A stretch of DNA of 64,000 nt, from contig OY759214.1 of assembly GCA_963662175.1 (NCBI GenBank), forward strand, positions 75,218,037-75,282,036, read 5' to 3'. The position numbers were made by a program, and so were the translations under genes. Source of the stretch: Aradus depressus (taxonomy: Eukaryota; Arthropoda; Insecta; Hemiptera; Aradidae). Below, piece after piece: positions 61,346-64,000 of the stretch. The notes under the pieces were generated by a model. The model did not search any database, was not told the origin of the DNA, and saw only the letters and a list, made by a program, of their open reading frames with translations. Position 1 is the first letter of the stretch. Every line of letters begins with the position of its first letter.

Positions 61346-62150
61346 CTATCATTTAGTAAAAAAAAAGAAAGTAAAACAAGCATAATTCTCGTTGCGACAA
61401 TACATACATAAAATATTGTATTTATACGTTAAATAAATATAATAAATAAATTCAATAAACAAAATAAAAATTCAATAAATAAATAAACAACAAAAACCTG
61501 GTAAAACAATATTAAAAATATAATTTTTTTCTTCAAGAGTAAGTGTATAAATAACAAGCTACGATAAGATAGCGTCCTGAAAGTGCAAGTAGTGACCATG
61601 CTCTTCCCTCATTGTCGCCTCTCTTCAGCTCTCTTGTCCCTCTCGGTCTGCCTCCACTGCTAGTCTGAGGCTAGGCAGACTCAGGGGGTACGGGGGACCA
61701 CCCGCGCCCCCGTGACCTCCTCTAACTCCAGTTGTTGGAATGAGGGGAGTACAGTTGTTGTTCTTATGATTTACCATATTATTTTGTACATTCTTTTCTT
61801 TATTTTGTTTTATGATTTCTTTATCTATTTTACTTTTTTCACATTTATTTAATTTAGTTATTTTGTTATTATTATTTAGTTTATATGTATTAATTTTTAT
61901 ATACTTTATATTATTATTCTTGTTTTCCTTATTATTATTATTTTATTTTATCCTATTTTGTGTATATTGCCATTTATTTTTTTATTTTTATTTTTTTTAT
62001 TTTTTTTTTTTTTATACTCTGTCATCAAATTTACTTATATGTAGTTCTATTTTAACTGATTGTAATTATACCAAATAAACAAAAAAAAAAGTTTAAAAGA
62101 AAAAAAAAATCTCCAAGAAATAAAAAATACATAAAACTTATCAAAAATTA
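61346..62150. other. AT-rich segment with an isolated GC-rich patch
   Basis: 61560-61760 is GC-richer and contains GGGGGTACGGGGGACCACCC; the rest, notably 61790-62110, is almost pure A/T. It lies between two Penelope-like relics and may be their 3' UTR. No protein motif identified. Confidence 0.4.
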
Positions 62151-62154
62151 ACAT

Positions 62155-62475
62155 TTTAAATTTCATGGATAGGAGTGGATAGTTTATGTTTGTATTAGTA
62201 ACTGGGAGAACGGAGTGCGTGAGATTGGACAACGTATCCCCTTTCTAGAAGTGTGGAGACTCTCCTTTCTTCCTTTACAATATAATCTTCATACTTACAA
62301 TGATATCCATCTTCCTACTTTTTGAAATATTGTATAATAACGAGACCGAGCCGGTCTCATGTCCTGCACTTTGAAGATGATGGAAAAATTCAGAAACGCT
62401 TCTTCTCATATGTTCCCCCACTCTAGTCTTCAGCTTTCGGCCTGTCTGACCAAGATAAAAACAGTTACAATTTTA
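62155..62475 (-). pseudogene. Penelope-like GIY-YIG endonuclease relic
   Basis: Minus strand: CNCFYLGQTGRKLKTRVGEH, SVSLLYNISKSRKMD, after stops KGDTLSNLTHSVLPV. Collinear with 34990-34598 but with several stops and frame breaks. Together with the terminus at 61235 it outlines a second, older copy of the same element. Confidence 0.75.
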
Positions 62476-62998
62476 AAAATTAAATGGTATTTAGTTTTTG
62501 AGAGGATCTCCTTAAGGTTCTACAAAATCTATTCAAAACAAGAGTTCGGAAACGACTGAAAGTATTCAACTCATTATGATTACCTTGAGGACAGACACAA
62601 AAATATAATTTAGGCCCCCAAAATTGAATTTGAAAAAGGATGATCCTGGATGATGTATTGTCGTTCTAGTTTGAGTAATCTTGTCAGGTTGCCTGGAGTT
62701 GGCATTTTCATTTTTAATGTTCTCACGTTTCGTCTGTCTCTCCAATAACCCCGAGATCAAAAAAAAAAAAAATAACATTTCCGTCCGATGGGGAACTTCA
62801 ATTTTTTTCTATTACTTTTTAACCAGTTTTTCTGGTTCAGACTTTGGCAAAGTGATGGTTCATCCTCTGGTTGTCTGTTTTTAGGAAGATGAGCAGCGTT
62901 TTGAAACGTGGACACATACAAACTTGTAATAAATAAAACAAACTTCTTTATTTGAAATATTTTATATACATATATATTTTTTTTTTGGAAACGTCTAA
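62476..62998. other. unassigned spacer with weak hammerhead-like phrase
   Basis: 62885-62945 has GAAGATGAGCAGCGTTTTG AAACG followed by AATAAATAAAACAAAC, reminiscent of family C termini, but no acceptable core or stem II can be drawn. Confidence 0.3.
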
Positions 62999-62999
62999 G

Positions 63000-63835
63000 A
63001 AAAAAATCGTCGGTGAATCATCGGCAATGTACTTTTCCAGAACGAATTAATCAATTAACTTTTAATATGAACATGGCTCATGTAGTGAGAAGTGATTATT
63101 TCACAGGTTGTCAAATAAGATGTAGTCTGACTTCTCACAGATTTTTATCACTATTAGCTAGCCGGCTTTCGAGATTTCCTTCGTCATAGGCAGACTAAAA
63201 AAGAAACCACCCTTTCGCAACAAAAAACCAAAACTATAAAAACACAAAAAAACAAGTTCTGTTGGTAACAATCATAAAATACATATATATTATATGTATT
63301 TGACAATTAACTTTTTGCTCCTACTCTAAAACCAATTGACCGTTTGCGCTAATATTCAATAGCTGACATATATATTGACTCTTAAGTCCTCATACTAATT
63401 TTTATGTCGATAAATTCATTACATCGCCAGTTATTGGGGTTTATGAGCTGAGCCCTCCTTGCCTTCTGCCGATTCCTCTGGAACTTAACATGTATCGTCC
63501 TTATGGGGTTTTAAGTTCACATATGAAATTTTGTGTCGATACATTCATTCTATCGGCAGTTATTAGAGTTTTTATTTTAAGGCTTCCTCCTAAGCACCCC
63601 TTCCCTTTGGTAGATTTGGCTGAAAAACAATAGATGTCGTAGTAAGAGAGTTTTGGATTCACTTATCAAATTTCATGTTGATACATTCATTCTATTGGGA
63701 GTTATTGTGTTTACAGACGCACTTTTTTCTTGGCTTTCTAAGGGCGGAAAACATGAAATTCGGATGAAAACTCACATCGAATTTTTGATTACATAACTTC
63801 TTCTATACTTTGTATACTTCGAAAGTAAGAAAGTC
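63000..63835 (+). repeat. R700 dispersed repeat, near full length, split by a Penelope terminus
   Basis: Head 63008-63063 (CGTCGGTGAATCATCGGCAA, TGTACTTTTCCAG), resuming at 63304 (TTGCTCCTACTCTAAAACCA, GCGCTAATATTCAATAGCTG), modules at 63395, 63525 and 63660, tail 63735-63835. Confidence 0.85.
63064..63303 (-). mobile_element. solo Penelope-like terminus (family D), 12-bp target-site duplication
   Basis: 240-bp insertion bounded by caattaactttt at 63052-63063 and 63304-63315. Minus-strand sequence contains GGTGGTTTCTTTTTTAGTCTGCC, a mutated hammerhead (GAAA complement 63167-63170, GCCGGC, UA kept), TCTGTGAGAAGTCAGACTAC and the same outer end as at 34306. No coding sequence. Confidence 0.9.
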
Positions 63836-64000
63836 GTGTTCTTAAAATGTGCGTTTTAGTTTTCCCTACTACTTTTATTAGTAGTGATTTTTGATTAAGT
63901 CGTAAATATAATCAGTATCGTGTATAATGTACTTAATAAATTGGACTTAATATTAGTTCGATTTAGGACAAAATGTAACCAAACCTAAGAGCGAATTCCG

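Noticed and set aside
61812..62078. Hydrophobic 88-codon frame as a membrane protein
   Set aside because: It is a low-complexity T-rich tract; phenylalanine/leucine content is a base-composition effect.
62885..62945. Tenth hammerhead family
   Set aside because: GAAAC and an AATAAA-rich tail are present, but no CUGANGA core and no paired stem II.

Overview
Organism and overall nature: the window is AT-rich eukaryotic nuclear DNA made almost entirely of transposable-element debris. I found no convincing host protein-coding gene, no rRNA, no functional tRNA, no CRISPR and no operon-like organisation. The element mix (Jockey-like and R1-like LINEs, RTE-type LINEs, a Penelope-like element with a GIY-YIG nuclease, hAT and Harbinger-like DNA transposons, tRNA-derived SINEs whose 3' tail is CCTAA repeats, the complement of the insect-type telomere repeat TTAGG) points to an arthropod, most likely an insect. 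A finer placement is not supported by the sequence.

Layout. 0-9.8 kb: SINE copies, a 118-bp tandem array hit by a SINE and a LINE, small RTE and R1 3' ends, a MITE, and copies of an abundant ~700-bp repeat (called R700 here). 9.8-13.2 kb: a Jockey LINE tail and an R1-like LINE tail that carries foreign flanking DNA at its 5' end. 13.2-18.2 kb: nested R700 copies, a Harbinger-like MITE, a broken Jockey copy, and a LINE tail held between two inverted hammerhead-bearing arms. 18.2-26.6 kb: short hammerhead elements, R700 copies and Jockey tails. 26.6-31.98 kb: hAT remnant with an internal minisatellite, then a composite in which one LINE is nested in another between inverted hammerhead arms. 32-36.3 kb: Penelope-like GIY-YIG fragment with its hammerhead terminus, and an inverted hammerhead pair. 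36.3-39.7 kb: hAT transposase tail interrupted by a different hAT MITE and an R1 tail. 39.7-49 kb: SINEs, LINE relics, hammerhead families E/F/G and a second palindromic hammerhead element. 49-64 kb: R700 copies with clean SINE, RTE and Penelope-terminus insertions, plus another MITE.

The most interesting system: about sixteen hammerhead-ribozyme-like motifs (CUGANGA, one extra base, stem II, GAAA, tiny stem III, UH) in nine sequence families. In nearly all families stem III is a 2-6 nt self-complementary word followed directly by UH, as expected for ribozymes that act as dimers. Five elements carrying them (161-312 bp) have target-site duplications of 12-16 bp, and several are built as head-to-head inverted pairs. 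They look like Penelope-dependent, retrozyme-like short elements. About eighteen insertions in the window could be bounded by direct repeats of 3-16 bp, giving a partial relative chronology of nesting.
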